Position numbers and translations under genes: made by a program
Assembly: GCF_002243515.1 (NCBI RefSeq)
Contig: NZ_CP022657.1
Location: 3,187,001-3,251,000, forward strand
Direction of reading: 5' to 3'
From: Tumebacillus algifaecis
Lineage (GTDB): Bacteria > Bacillota > Bacilli > Tumebacillales > Tumebacillaceae
Length of the DNA: 64,000 nucleotides
The notes under the pieces: generated by a model
Databases searched by the model: none
Told to the model about the DNA's origin: nothing
Seen by the model: the letters and a program-made list of their open reading frames with translations, nothing else
In this document: one piece after another, positions 17,051-25,893 of the stretch
Layout of the letters: every line of letters starts with the position of its first letter
Numbering within the stretch: position 1 is the first letter of the stretch

Positions 17051-17086
17051 AAAAAGAAACCCCCGCAAGAGACGGGGGTTTCTTTT
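17051..17086 (-). terminator. Terminator after oppA-1
   Basis: A long stem AAAAGAAACCCCCG / CGGGGGTTTCTTTT with a 7-base loop and T-tracts on both strands. It ends oppA-1 on minus. Confidence 0.9.
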
Positions 17087-17106
17087 GATCGCAGGCAGTA
17101 ACGTGA

Positions 17107-18756
17107 TTAGTTTTTGCCTTCGATCCAGGTGTACTTGAGATCGTAGTCCGGACCAAAGGTACGCGGAGTCCAGCCCTTGACGTACGGACGGGATACGCGA
17201 GCAACCGCGCGGTGTACGATCGGGCCGATCGGCATATCTTCCATGATGATCTTCTCTGCATCGTACAGGTAACCCATACGTTTTTTCGGATCCGGCTCAG
17301 CTTGAGCTTTTTTGATCAGATCGTCATATTTGGTGTTGGAGTAGCCGCTCTCGTTGAAGTCACCATCGGTGATCCACATGTCGAGGAAGGTCATCGGGTC
17401 GTTGTAGTCAGCGCCCCAGAAGGAGAATACGATGTCGAAGTCGCCTTGTTGCGAACGTTGCAGACGCAGTTTGAACGGAACGTTCTCGATTTCTACATCG
17501 ACGCCCAGAGCTGTACGCCATTGTTCCTTGATGAACTCACCAGATTTCTTGGAGGTATCACCATCGTCCATCAACAGTTTGATGGTCGGCATTTTATCCA
17601 GACCAACTTCTTTCAAACCTTCTGCCAGCAGTTCTTTCGCTTTCGGAGCGGAGTTTTTGCGGTCGATCAGGTCGCCGTTGTCCTTACGGAACTCGCCGCC
17701 TTCACCGTTGGAAGTTCCCGGCGGTACGAGACCAGTTGCGCCGATGGAACCGTTGTGGTAGATGATATCTGCCCAAGTATCGCCATCGATGGTCGTGGTC
17801 AGAGCACGACGGATCTTAGCGTTGTTCAGAGCTTTTACTTTCTTTTGGTTAAATTGCAGGTAACCTACAGACAAATCTGCTTGAGTGGAGTACTCAGCGG
17901 TATCTTTATAACGATCCACTTGGTCACGTACGAGGGAGAAGCGGTCGATTTGACCAGCCAGGTACAAGTTTTCCAGAGCGGAGGAGTCTTTTACGATTTG
18001 GTAGTTAACGGTATCGAGTTTTACGTTTGCTGCATCCCAGTATTTCGGGTTTTTCTTCATGACTGCAGATTGCTCATGCACCCACTCGGTCAGTGCGAAC
18101 GGACCGTTGTACAGAGCTCTGTCAACCTCAGCGCCGAATTTGTCGCCTTGTTGTTCAACGAAAGCTTGTTTTTGCGGGAAGAACAGCGGGAACGCCAATT
18201 GCTCCAAGAAGAACGGAATCGGGTTCACAAGTTTGATTTCCAGAGTCTTTGCGTCGATCGATTTTACCGCTACATCGTCAGCAGTACCTTTGCCACCGTT
18301 GTATTCAGCGCCGCCTTTGATCCAAGTCATCATGAACGAGTACTGCGAAGCAGTTTCCGGGTTCAGGGTGCGCTTGAAAGAGTATTCAAAGTCTTGCGCG
18401 GTTACGTTCGAGTCATCAGACCACTTTGCGCCGTCACGCAGTGTGAAAGTATAGGTCAGCCCATCTGGGGAGATATTCCACTTTTCAGCAACGCCACCGA
18501 CAGCTACGCCATCTTTGTCAAGGCGGATAAGACCTTCGTTAGTTTGACCGAGAACGGTGAAACCGATGACGTCAGTTGCCAAGGACGGGTCAAGGGACGG
18601 AATTTCAGAAGTCATGTACAGGTTGAGTTCCTGTGCTTCTGTAGTAGTACCGCCTTTTTCGCCACCTTTTTCTTCTTTATCACCGCAACCAACAAGAGCT
18701 ACGGAAGACAGCATTGTTACTGCCAGGCCAAGACCAACCCACTTTTTCGTGTTCAT
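17107..18756 (-). CDS. Oligopeptide-binding lipoprotein OppA-1
   Basis: A 549-aa solute-binding protein of the SBP_bac_5/OppA family. The lipobox LVGC sits at the end of the signal peptide (MNTKKWVGLGLAVTML start), followed by a Gly/Glu/Lys linker. The family signature region is YTFTLRDGAKWSDDSNVTAQDF with LNPETASQYSF. It captures peptides outside the membrane for an Opp-type permease, which is not encoded here. The start at 18756 is set by the signal peptide. A perfect Spo0A box lies 113 bases upstream. It is a close paralogue of OppA-2 at 19306. Confidence 0.93.
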   Translation of the reverse strand: MNTKKWVGLGLAVTMLSSVALVGCGDKEEKGGEKGGTTTEAQELNLYMTSEIPSLDPSLATDVIGFTVLGQTNEGLIRLDKDGVAVGGVAEKWNISPDGLTYTFTLRDGAKWSDDSNVTAQDFEYSFKRTLNPETASQYSFMMTWIKGGAEYNGGKGTADDVAVKSIDAKTLEIKLVNPIPFFLEQLAFPLFFPQKQAFVEQQGDKFGAEVDRALYNGPFALTEWVHEQSAVMKKNPKYWDAANVKLDTVNYQIVKDSSALENLYLAGQIDRFSLVRDQVDRYKDTAEYSTQADLSVGYLQFNQKKVKALNNAKIRRALTTTIDGDTWADIIYHNGSIGATGLVPPGTSNGEGGEFRKDNGDLIDRKNSAPKAKELLAEGLKEVGLDKMPTIKLLMDDGDTSKKSGEFIKEQWRTALGVDVEIENVPFKLRLQRSQQGDFDIVFSFWGADYNDPMTFLDMWITDGDFNESGYSNTKYDDLIKKAQAEPDPKKRMGYLYDAEKIIMEDMPIGPIVHRAVARVSRPYVKGWTPRTFGPDYDLKYTWIEGKN

Positions 18757-18868
18757 CTCGTAAAACCCCCATTTCGTAATCTTCCCAGTCACAAAAAGCG
18801 CTGAGGACTTTTCTTTGTCTAAATAGATAGACAATTTTGTTATCTGTATTTGTTGATAATATAGCATG

Positions 18869-18877
18869 TTTCGACAA
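18869..18877 (-). promoter_or_regulatory. Candidate Spo0A box upstream of oppA-1
   Basis: TTGTCGAAA on the minus strand is a perfect match to the 0A-box core. It lies in the AT-rich promoter region of oppA-1. Confidence 0.5.
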
Positions 18878-19045
18878 GCAAAGCAATAGCTTAAAAAATT
18901 CTTTAGCTCTGTTAAAGTTAGCAAATAAGCTAAATCTAACACCTTTGCTACTTGTCTACAGAATATGTTACAAGTCCAAGAAAAAGACCTGAATGAAAAA
19001 CATTGTTACTGGCAGATGCTAAACCGAGAAAGGAGTGGTGTAGCG

Positions 19046-19255
19046 ATGGATTGGATGGAACAACTGCAGGCAAGCCTACAGGAGTCTGATACGGTTCAGC
19101 TCAGCATTGATGGACAGATCTGGACGGTGAAACAGCAAGCAGCCGGTTACACCTTCACCAATCACTTTGGCCGTGAGGAAGAATTCGATTCGGAAGCAGA
19201 CCTGATCAATGCCCTCCAATCGTGGTATGAGAATCCAGTGCTCGTTGTGTTGTAA
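19046..19255 (+). CDS. Small acidic hypothetical protein, 69 aa
   Basis: The ATG at 19046 follows AAAGGAGTGG. The product (starting MDWMEQLQASLQESD, ending WYENPVLVVL) has a predicted beta-rich centre (VQLSIDGQIWTVKQQAAGYTF). It is one of the few plus-strand genes here and lies between the two divergently placed oppA promoters and terminators. The family is not recognised. Its stop codon abuts a bidirectional terminator. Confidence 0.65.
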   Translation: MDWMEQLQASLQESDTVQLSIDGQIWTVKQQAAGYTFTNHFGREEEFDSEADLINALQSWYENPVLVVL

Positions 19256-19288
19256 AAGAGGATCGCCCTGTGTAGGGCGATCCTCTTT
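19255..19288. terminator. Bidirectional terminator
   Basis: A 15-bp perfect stem AAAGAGGATCGCCCT with loop GTGT is flanked by A and T runs. It serves the 69-aa gene (plus) and oppA-2 (minus). Confidence 0.93.
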
Positions 19289-19305
19289 CTTCATTAAGAT
19301 AGAGC

Positions 19306-20943
19306 CTATTTCTTGCCTTCTACATACGTGTCGATGAGATCGTAGTCCGGACCGAAGGACAGGATGCGGAAGTCCTTCACGTACGGCTTCATGACGAACG
19401 CACGGCCACGGAAAGTCAGCGGCCCGATCGGCATTTCCTTCATCAAAAGCTTTTCAGCGTCGTAGAGGTAGTTCATGCGCTTCTTCGGATCGGTTTCCAG
19501 TTGCGCCTTTTTGATGAATTCATCGTACTCTTTGTTCGACCATTTCGGATCGTTGAAGTCACCGTCGGTGATGAACATATCAAGGAAGGTCATCGGGTCG
19601 TTATAGTCAGCGCCCCACAGGGAGATAACCATATCGAAGTCATGCCCGTGCGATTTTTCCAGACGCAGTTTGTACGGTACGTTTTCAACTTCTACGTCAA
19701 CGCCCAAGTTTTGACGGATTTGCTCTTTAACGAATTCAGCCGCTTTTTTACCAACGTCGCCGTCGTCAGCCAGCAACTTGATTTTCGGGAACTCGGTAAG
19801 GCCAACTTCTTTCAAGCCTTCTGCAAGAGTAGCTTTCGCCTTTGACACGTTGTCTTTGCGCTTGATCAGGTCGCCGACATCTTTGGTGAAGTCGCCACCT
19901 TGACCGTTCGACATCCCTTTCGGGGTGTAACCGGTCGCACCAACGGAACCGTTGTGGTAAATAACGTCAGCGTAAGCATCGCCGTCTACTGCCCAAGTGA
20001 TCGCTTGACGCACTTTTGCGGACGTGAACGCTTTTACGCGTTGGTTGTACTGCAGGTACGCGGTGACCAGCTCCGGAACGGTAGCGAATTCTGCGGAAGA
20101 CTTATAGTTGTCCACTTGGTCACGTACGAGACCAGAACGGTCAACCATACCCGATTCATACAGGTTGACAGCTGCGTTGCTATCTTTAACGACTTGGAAG
20201 TTGACTTTATCCAACTTCGTGCGTTTGTTGTTCCAGTAGGTATCGTTTCTTTCGATCACTACAGATTGTTCGTGCTCCCAAGCGGTCATTTTGAACGGAC
20301 CGTTGTACAAAGCGGTAGCTGCATCTGCACCGTATTTGTTGCCTTGAGCTTCTACGAACTTTTTGTTTTGCGGGAAGAAGGTCGGGAACGCCATTTGCTC
20401 GATGAAGAACGGGATCGGGTGATCCAACGTAACTTCGAGCGTTTTGTCGTCTTTTGCTTTTACTGCAACTTGGTCAGCAGAGCCTTTGCCGCTGTTATAT
20501 TCGGTACCGCCTTTTACCCATGCTACCATGAAGGAGTATTGGGCGCCGGTTTCCGGGTTCAGGGTGCGCTTCCAAGAATATTCGAAATCGTGAGCGGTTA
20601 CAGCGTCACCGTTCGACCACTTGGCATCGTCGCGCAGGTGAAAAGTATAGGTCAGGCCGTCTGGAGAGATTTCCCAATCTTTTGCAACGCCCGCTTCAGC
20701 CTTGCCATCTTTACCGGTGCGAACAAGACCTTCATTAACTTGTGCGAAGGTGGTGAAGGAGAGCGTGTTAGTCGCCTTCGAAATGTCCATCGTCGGAATT
20801 TCGTCGGAAAGAACCAGATTCAGTTCCTGTGCTTCTTTCTTGTTTTCCGTCTTTTCGCCGGTGGAATCATCGTTACCGCAACCAGCAGCCAAGGTAGCTA
20901 CCATCGAAGCAGCAAGACCTATTGTGAGCCATTTCTTTGCCAT
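19306..20943 (-). CDS. Oligopeptide-binding lipoprotein OppA-2
   Basis: A 545-aa OppA-family protein with lipobox LAAGC, clearly paralogous to OppA-1. Shared blocks include ISPDGLTYTF, FEYSWKRTLNPETG, ALYNGPF and GADYNDPMTFLDM. It binds peptides at the outer membrane face for import. The start at 20943 is set by the signal peptide; AGGAACG lies just before. Two OppA copies without permease genes suggest distinct ligand preferences feeding one transporter, possibly including signal peptides. Confidence 0.93.
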   Translation of the reverse strand: MAKKWLTIGLAASMVATLAAGCGNDDSTGEKTENKKEAQELNLVLSDEIPTMDISKATNTLSFTTFAQVNEGLVRTGKDGKAEAGVAKDWEISPDGLTYTFHLRDDAKWSNGDAVTAHDFEYSWKRTLNPETGAQYSFMVAWVKGGTEYNSGKGSADQVAVKAKDDKTLEVTLDHPIPFFIEQMAFPTFFPQNKKFVEAQGNKYGADAATALYNGPFKMTAWEHEQSVVIERNDTYWNNKRTKLDKVNFQVVKDSNAAVNLYESGMVDRSGLVRDQVDNYKSSAEFATVPELVTAYLQYNQRVKAFTSAKVRQAITWAVDGDAYADVIYHNGSVGATGYTPKGMSNGQGGDFTKDVGDLIKRKDNVSKAKATLAEGLKEVGLTEFPKIKLLADDGDVGKKAAEFVKEQIRQNLGVDVEVENVPYKLRLEKSHGHDFDMVISLWGADYNDPMTFLDMFITDGDFNDPKWSNKEYDEFIKKAQLETDPKKRMNYLYDAEKLLMKEMPIGPLTFRGRAFVMKPYVKDFRILSFGPDYDLIDTYVEGKK

Positions 20944-21141
20944 CGTTCCTAAACCCCCTATGTGATTTTCATGTAACAAACATGTAATTTCTCTGTAATC
21001 TTTCTGAAAATATCTCTTGCACGAATCCAATATAGCAAGCAAATGAATTTTGCGCAATACTTTTTTTTGAATATTACATCACCTGCATACAAAACAAAAA
21101 AGACCCCCCTCATCTGGGGCGCCTTTTCGTTGAAATAAATG

Positions 21142-23271
21142 TCAGCCAATTTTGTCAAGTCTAGTAAAGCGCGGTAGCACCTTTTTCTCACCGATCGAAG
21201 GATGGAACATGACGGTCAGCTCCAACGTCTCATCTTCCCCTCGTTTGTCGAGCACCATGCCTTGGCCCCATTGCGGATGCTTGAGCATATCGCCCGATTT
21301 CCAGACGATATCCGACTCAACATAGCCAACCGTGCGATCCAAATATTCCTCGGGGATCTCATCGAGAAACCGTGACGGATCGTTGCGTTGTGTGTTCCCA
21401 AACAACGTGCGTTCCGCACAGTGTAGCATGTGCAGTTTCTCTTTGGCGCGAGTGATCCCGACATACGCGAGGTTCCGCTCTTCTTCAATGCCTTTGATAT
21501 CGTCCATCGAACGCATGTGCGGGAAGATCGTCTCCTCACATCCGATGATAAAGACGGTTGGAAATTCCAAGCCCTTCGACGCGTGCATCGTCATCATCAA
21601 CACCGCTTCACCGTCGTCCCCTTTTTCTTTATCATTGTCGGAGAGCAACGACACTTCCGCTAAGAAATCACCGACCGTACCACCCCGGCGGCGGTCAAAC
21701 GATTTGGTGATGGAAAACATCTCTTCGATGTTTTCAAGGCGCATCTGATCCTCCTCTTTAGAGGAGTGCGCATACATCTGCCGGTATCCGGACTTCTCCA
21801 AGACCTCGCTTAGATACTCGCTTACCGTCAATCCTTCTTGACAGACATGCAAATATTTCATCATATCATGAAATTCTTTACAGGTGGCAGCCGTTTTCAC
21901 CGGCAGGCCGTTTTCATCTGGGAAGCCCATCGCATCAAGCAAAGTCAGGTCGCGGTCATGCGCGTAGTCGAGCAGTTTTTGAATCGTGCCCGGCCCGATC
22001 GAACGCTTCGGTGCATTGATGATGCGAAGCAGAGAGATCTCATCCTGCGGGTTGGCCAGCGTTTTCAAATAGGCCATCACATCTTTGATTTCACGGCGGT
22101 CATAAAAGGTCATGCCGCCCAAGATTTTGTAGGGAAGGGCCGCCTGTAAAAACGCCTCCTCGACAATGCGCGACATCGCGTTGGCACGGTACAAAACGGT
22201 GCAATCCCCATAAGCACCACCGTTGTCCTTATGATTCTTGACCTGTTGCACAATATAGTGCGCCTCATCTTCCTGATCGAGGGCGGTGTAGATCGAGATT
22301 TTGTCCCCTTGCCCTTTTTTCGACCACAGCGCCTTGTCTTTGCGCGCAGTGTTGTTGCGGATGACCGCATTGGCCGCATCGAGAATCGTTGATGTGGAGC
22401 GATAATTCTGCTCCAACTTGATCACAGTCGCTTCCGGATAGTCTTTTTCAAAATTGAGGATGTTCGAAATATCGGCACCTCGCCACGCGTAAATCGCTTG
22501 GTCACCGTCGCCTACGACGCAAAGATTGCGGTACTTGGTGGCCAACAGCTTGACCAATTTATACTGGGCACGGTTGGTGTCTTGATATTCGTCAACATGA
22601 ATGTAGCGAAATTTGTTCTGGTATTGTTCCAATACGTCAGGATGCGTTTCAAACAACTCGACCGTCTTCATGATCAGATCGTCAAAGTCCATCGCGTTAA
22701 AATCCTGCAATTTGCGCTGGTACACTCGATACACTTGGCTCGCCGTGATGTCTTGCAGCTTCTTTCCTGCCGTTTTGACAAAATCGTCGGGCGTGAGCAG
22801 TTCATTTTTGGCAGCCGAAATTCGCCATTGGATCGAAGAAGGGTCAAATTTCTTAATATCTAAGTTTAAGTCGAGCATCGACTGTTTGACAGCAGATGCT
22901 TGGTCGTCCGCATCAAGGATTGTAAAATTGTTCTGATAGCCGATCCGTTCCGCTTCGCGTCGCAAAATACGCACGCACATCGAGTGGAAGGTGCTCATCC
23001 AAAGGTCTTCGGCCACATCACCGACCAGTTTGCGCACGCGCTCGTTCATCTCTTTAGCCGCTTTATTCGTGAAAGTGATCGCCAGGATGTTAAAAGGAGA
23101 CACCCCGCGCACGCCAAGCAAATACGCGATCCGGCGCGTCAGCACACTCGTCTTTCCCGATCCAGCTCCGGCCAAGATCAACAAAGGTCCTTCTGTCGTC
23201 TCCACCGCCGCTTTCTGCTCGGGATTGAGTCCTTTGGCAATTTGAGCCGGATTGATTGTTCGTGTCGTCAT
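21142..23271 (-). CDS. pcrA: ATP-dependent DNA helicase PcrA
   Basis: A 709-aa SF1A helicase. Motif I AGAGSGKT is at residues 34-41, with motif Ia ITFTNKAAKEM, motif II VDEYQDTN, motif III GDGDQAIYAWRGAD, motif IV EQNYRST, motif V MTMHASKGLEF and motif VI YVGITRAKEKL all intact. The C-terminal Tudor-like tail (WKSGDMLKHPQWGQGMVL) that binds RNA polymerase is present. It unwinds DNA in repair and rolling-circle replication. ligA, its usual partner, is not in this window. Confidence 0.96.
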   Translation of the reverse strand: MTTRTINPAQIAKGLNPEQKAAVETTEGPLLILAGAGSGKTSVLTRRIAYLLGVRGVSPFNILAITFTNKAAKEMNERVRKLVGDVAEDLWMSTFHSMCVRILRREAERIGYQNNFTILDADDQASAVKQSMLDLNLDIKKFDPSSIQWRISAAKNELLTPDDFVKTAGKKLQDITASQVYRVYQRKLQDFNAMDFDDLIMKTVELFETHPDVLEQYQNKFRYIHVDEYQDTNRAQYKLVKLLATKYRNLCVVGDGDQAIYAWRGADISNILNFEKDYPEATVIKLEQNYRSTSTILDAANAVIRNNTARKDKALWSKKGQGDKISIYTALDQEDEAHYIVQQVKNHKDNGGAYGDCTVLYRANAMSRIVEEAFLQAALPYKILGGMTFYDRREIKDVMAYLKTLANPQDEISLLRIINAPKRSIGPGTIQKLLDYAHDRDLTLLDAMGFPDENGLPVKTAATCKEFHDMMKYLHVCQEGLTVSEYLSEVLEKSGYRQMYAHSSKEEDQMRLENIEEMFSITKSFDRRRGGTVGDFLAEVSLLSDNDKEKGDDGEAVLMMTMHASKGLEFPTVFIIGCEETIFPHMRSMDDIKGIEEERNLAYVGITRAKEKLHMLHCAERTLFGNTQRNDPSRFLDEIPEEYLDRTVGYVESDIVWKSGDMLKHPQWGQGMVLDKRGEDETLELTVMFHPSIGEKKVLPRFTRLDKIG

Positions 23272-23361
23272 CCCCTGTGCAACCTCCTTGTCAGTATTCT
23301 ATTTTCTAACGTGGACAAAAGACTGTCAAGGATCGAACAGGGCTCGAAATGGTACAGGAAA

Positions 23362-23387
23362 AGAGCCTCCTCAAGCGAGAAGGCTCT
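23362..23387 (-). terminator. Terminator after the first SASP gene
   Basis: An 11-bp stem AGAGCCTTCTC with one G-U pair and a GCTT loop is followed by TTTTCC on the minus strand. Confidence 0.8.
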
Positions 23388-23410
23388 GAGAATAGGCTAT
23401 TTAGTTTTGC

Positions 23411-23611
23411 TTATCGTTGCTGTCCGCTCAGTGCCTGCTCTGCAAATGCGACCAGACGCTTGGTGATTTCACCGCCGACGGAGCCGTTCAGACGGGAAGG
23501 AGTTTCACCGCTGAGGTTTACGCCAAACTCAGATGCGATTTCGTATTTCATCTGATCCAGAGCACGTTCTGCACCTTGTACCAACTTTTGGTTGCTGTTG
23601 TTGTTTGCCAT
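23411..23611 (-). CDS. Alpha/beta-type small acid-soluble spore protein
   Basis: A 66-aa SASP with the conserved [20 protein letters not shown] and [14 protein letters not shown] blocks and the germination-protease site EFGVNL. It coats spore DNA and protects it from UV and heat. AGGAGGTG lies upstream of the ATG. It is one of three near-identical copies in a row. Confidence 0.95.
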   Translation of the reverse strand: MANNNSNQKLVQGAERALDQMKYEIASEFGVNLSGETPSRLNGSVGGEITKRLVAFAEQALSGQQR

Positions 23612-23629
23612 TTGATGGCACCTCCTGTA

Positions 23630-23659
23630 TTTGATGTGAATTTATTTTGTCCTGATTCG
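23630..23659 (-). promoter_or_regulatory. Sigma-G-like promoter of SASP 1
   Basis: CGAATC and CATCAAA are spaced by 17 bases upstream of the SASP gene, close to the sigma-G pattern (TGNATR / CATNNTA). Confidence 0.45.
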
Positions 23660-23713
23660 CGATGGTTATGCGACCGTCGAGTCCTTGCTCATTTGCGAAT
23701 GTACCAACTTTGC

Positions 23714-23917
23714 TTATCCTTGACGGCCAGACATCGCTTGTTCCGCAAAGGCCACGAGACGTTTTGTGATCTCGCCGCCGACCGACCCATTCAATCGGGA
23801 CGGTGTTTCACCACCTAGGTTGACACCAAACTCAGAAGCAATTTCGTACTTCATTTGATCCAGAGCGCGTTCTGCACCTTGTACCAGCTTTTGGTTACGA
23901 TTGTTGTCGTTTGCCAC
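23714..23917 (-). CDS. Alpha/beta-type small acid-soluble spore protein
   Basis: A 67-aa SASP starting at GTG (23917) after AAGGAGGTGA. The sequence is almost identical to its neighbours apart from the N-terminal NDNNRNQ and C-terminal MSGRQG. It has the same DNA-binding blocks and germination-protease site EFGVNL. Confidence 0.95.
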   Translation of the reverse strand: MANDNNRNQKLVQGAERALDQMKYEIASEFGVNLGGETPSRLNGSVGGEITKRLVAFAEQAMSGRQG

Positions 23918-23947
23918 TGTAGGTCACCTCCTTGATGGGATTGATCT

Positions 23948-23978
23948 TAGTATGCTTGTCAAGCCTCTGCACCATTCT
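23948..23978 (-). promoter_or_regulatory. Sigma-G-like promoter of SASP 2
   Basis: A perfect sigma-G -10 element CATACTA is preceded at 17-18 bases by GAATGG/AGAATG. Confidence 0.55.
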
Positions 23979-24043
23979 CCGCTGATCTGGTAATGTCTAT
24001 CAGTCGTTTTCGGTCGTTTTTCAGTTAATGCAAAGGAGAGGAA

Positions 24044-24071
24044 AGGAGACTTCCCGCGCGGGAAGCCTCCT
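24044..24071 (-). terminator. Terminator after the third SASP gene
   Basis: A long GC-rich stem (AGGAG-CTTCCCGC with its complement, one mismatch) is followed by TTTCC on the minus strand. Confidence 0.8.
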
Positions 24072-24095
24072 ACATTCAAGGATATTCAATTGGTG

Positions 24096-24290
24096 TTACT
24101 GACGACCGGCCATCGCCTGTTCCGCATAAGCGACAAGACGTTTCGTGATCTCGCCACCGACCGAACCGTTCAGGCGGGAAGGGGTTTCACCGCCCAGGTT
24201 GACACCAAACTCAGATGCGATCTCATATTTCATTTGGTCGAGAGCGCGTGTAGCACCTTGCACGAGTTTTTGATTGCTGTTGTTGGCCAT
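24096..24290 (-). CDS. Alpha/beta-type small acid-soluble spore protein
   Basis: A 64-aa SASP. The ATG at 24290 has AGGAGG eight bases upstream and gives the usual MANN start; a longer in-frame start at 24299 lacks this spacing. Conserved blocks are as in the two other copies, ending MAGRQ. It is expected only in the forespore. Confidence 0.94.
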   Translation of the reverse strand: MANNSNQKLVQGATRALDQMKYEIASEFGVNLGGETPSRLNGSVGGEITKRLVAYAEQAMAGRQ

Positions 24291-24319
24291 GTATCTCACC
24301 TCCTAGTTGAGTGTGTCTA

Positions 24320-24350
24320 TAGAATGCCACCTGTCGTGAATTGAATACGC
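24320..24350 (-). promoter_or_regulatory. Sigma-G-like promoter of SASP 3
   Basis: CATTCTA (-10) is preceded at 17-18 bases by CGTATT/GCGTAT, upstream of the third SASP gene. Confidence 0.45.
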
Positions 24351-24473
24351 AAGGGTTGCTGGTAATGTCAGGGGAGGTTGGAAGAGGCGGGTACTCCTGT
24401 GAAAAGACCCAAGATGTAGGATAGGCATTCTGGACATTTTTATGCAAAATGGAAGGAAAGGAAGTGAAATCAA

Positions 24474-25328
24474 ATGATCGAAAGCGTTTTTCGCACTTAT
24501 CCGCATCTGCGAACTGAAGCGGTGCGCCCCGTCCATCACGGCTGGGCCAACCAAGTATGGATCATTGGAGAACGTCTGGTGTTTCGCTTTCCGCGCCATG
24601 CAGAAAGCCGTCGCGAGCTGATGCAGGAGATGCAGGTACTGCCCAGTTTGGCAAAATCTTTGCCTGTGCCAGTCCCCCAGTTTTTGTATCGCTCAGAACC
24701 GGATGCGGAAGTGATGTATGTCGGGTACGAGCAGATTCCTGGCGAACCGCTGACCAAGGCTGTCTTTTCGCTGCTGTCGGCGCCAGAAAAATTTGAAATG
24801 GCCGAAACGCTTGGGCGTTTCTTGACGTTGCTGCATAGCCACCTGCCTGAAGTCGAGTTGCCGATTTTTGCAAAAGCAGACTGGGCGACCTTTTTTGACC
24901 AGATCGAAGCGAGCGTCTTCCCTGTCCTGACTCCTCACGAGCGAGCATCGACGAGCGCAATGTTCTCCGCTTTTCTGCAAGACCCTGCGAATTTTATGTA
25001 TACACCGCGCCTGTTGCACGGGGACTTGAGTTGCGACCATCTGTTGGCGCAGTCGGGTAAGCTCTCGGGGGTGATCGACTTCGGAGATCTGCGCATCGGG
25101 GACCCTGCCTATGATTTTGTGGGCTTCTATGTGGAATACGGCGCCGATTTTACACAGCAGGTATTGAAGCACTATCTCTTGCCGCAGGATGATCAGTTCT
25201 GGTCGCGAGTAAGTGGTTTTTACACCCAGCGCCTCCCCTTGCACAGCATTTTGTACGGAGTGGAGACTGGCAGCGAGTTGCACGTTCAGGCTGGACTCCA
25301 CCAGTTTCGGAAAGGGCTCGGCAACTGA
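24474..25328 (+). CDS. APH-family phosphotransferase
   Basis: A 284-aa kinase-fold protein of the aminoglycoside phosphotransferase group. Nucleotide-binding strands (WIIGERLVFRFPRH) lead to the catalytic loop LLHGDLSCDHLL and the metal-binding VIDFGD. The family phosphorylates antibiotics or small metabolites. The substrate is unknown and resistance cannot be assumed. GGAAGTGA precedes the ATG. It stands alone on the plus strand. Confidence 0.9.
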   Translation: MIESVFRTYPHLRTEAVRPVHHGWANQVWIIGERLVFRFPRHAESRRELMQEMQVLPSLAKSLPVPVPQFLYRSEPDAEVMYVGYEQIPGEPLTKAVFSLLSAPEKFEMAETLGRFLTLLHSHLPEVELPIFAKADWATFFDQIEASVFPVLTPHERASTSAMFSAFLQDPANFMYTPRLLHGDLSCDHLLAQSGKLSGVIDFGDLRIGDPAYDFVGFYVEYGADFTQQVLKHYLLPQDDQFWSRVSGFYTQRLPLHSILYGVETGSELHVQAGLHQFRKGLGN

Positions 25329-25893
25329 GTGTTACAAGGAGATGGACCGCAAGAAGAGTCCGCTTGAGGTGTGACGGACTCTTCGAATTATATCAGGAAT
25401 AATTCCGTCAATTCTGACGAGTACATCATAGCGTTTCTGAAACGACGTCTGTAAGCACTCGAGAAACATGTGCTTATTATGGAAGGTTTTTTTCGAGCGA
25501 TGCCTCTCTCTCCCACTCGGTACGTACTCGGTTCGCGTTTTGAACGGACTGCACGTGATTGGAAATTCTTCATGAACAAGTATTATTGTATTGAAGTAAT
25601 AAATGAAGCACGCAATAAAAAAGGAATAAATTGGATGTATTTCAAAATCGTGTGTTTCCCTAATTTTTCGACCTAAAGAATTCAATGCGTGCATATCCAG
25701 AAAATAAACACCTCTACTTCCCCCCGTCCCCAGTCGCGCATCGCGTCTGGCATCCATGCCCCGTGCTTCGCCGCCCCCTCCCCATTCTTTTACGTTCCTC
25801 ATCGGTTCCTACGTATAGCACGAGCATTACTTGTTCAAGTGTGATATAGTAGGTTTTTGACAGAATAAAAAAGAAGGACGGTAATGCAAACCA
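25329..25893. other. Long intergenic region, no confident gene
   Basis: A hairpin AAGAGTCCG / CGGACTCTT at 25354-25383 follows the phosphotransferase but lacks a clear T-run. The remainder contains open frames on both strands without ribosome binding sites, domains or good codon use. The last 80 bases should hold the promoter of the ABC-F gene, but no clear boxes are seen. Confidence 0.5.

Noticed and set aside
17212-18804. 530-codon open frame on plus, opposite oppA-1
   Set aside because: It is the shadow of a well-supported OppA gene; no ribosome binding site and no domain.
21096-21131. Hairpin after pcrA as a terminator
   Set aside because: The GC-rich arms pair poorly with a G-G mismatch; the T-run is present, but the stem is too weak to list as a feature.
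24474-25328. Calling the APH-family protein an antibiotic-resistance enzyme
   Set aside because: Kinase motifs alone do not show substrate; many relatives act on ordinary metabolites.
25332-25802. 156-codon open frame on minus between the phosphotransferase and ABC-F genes
   Set aside because: No ribosome binding site, no recognisable domain and an odd Arg/His-rich composition.
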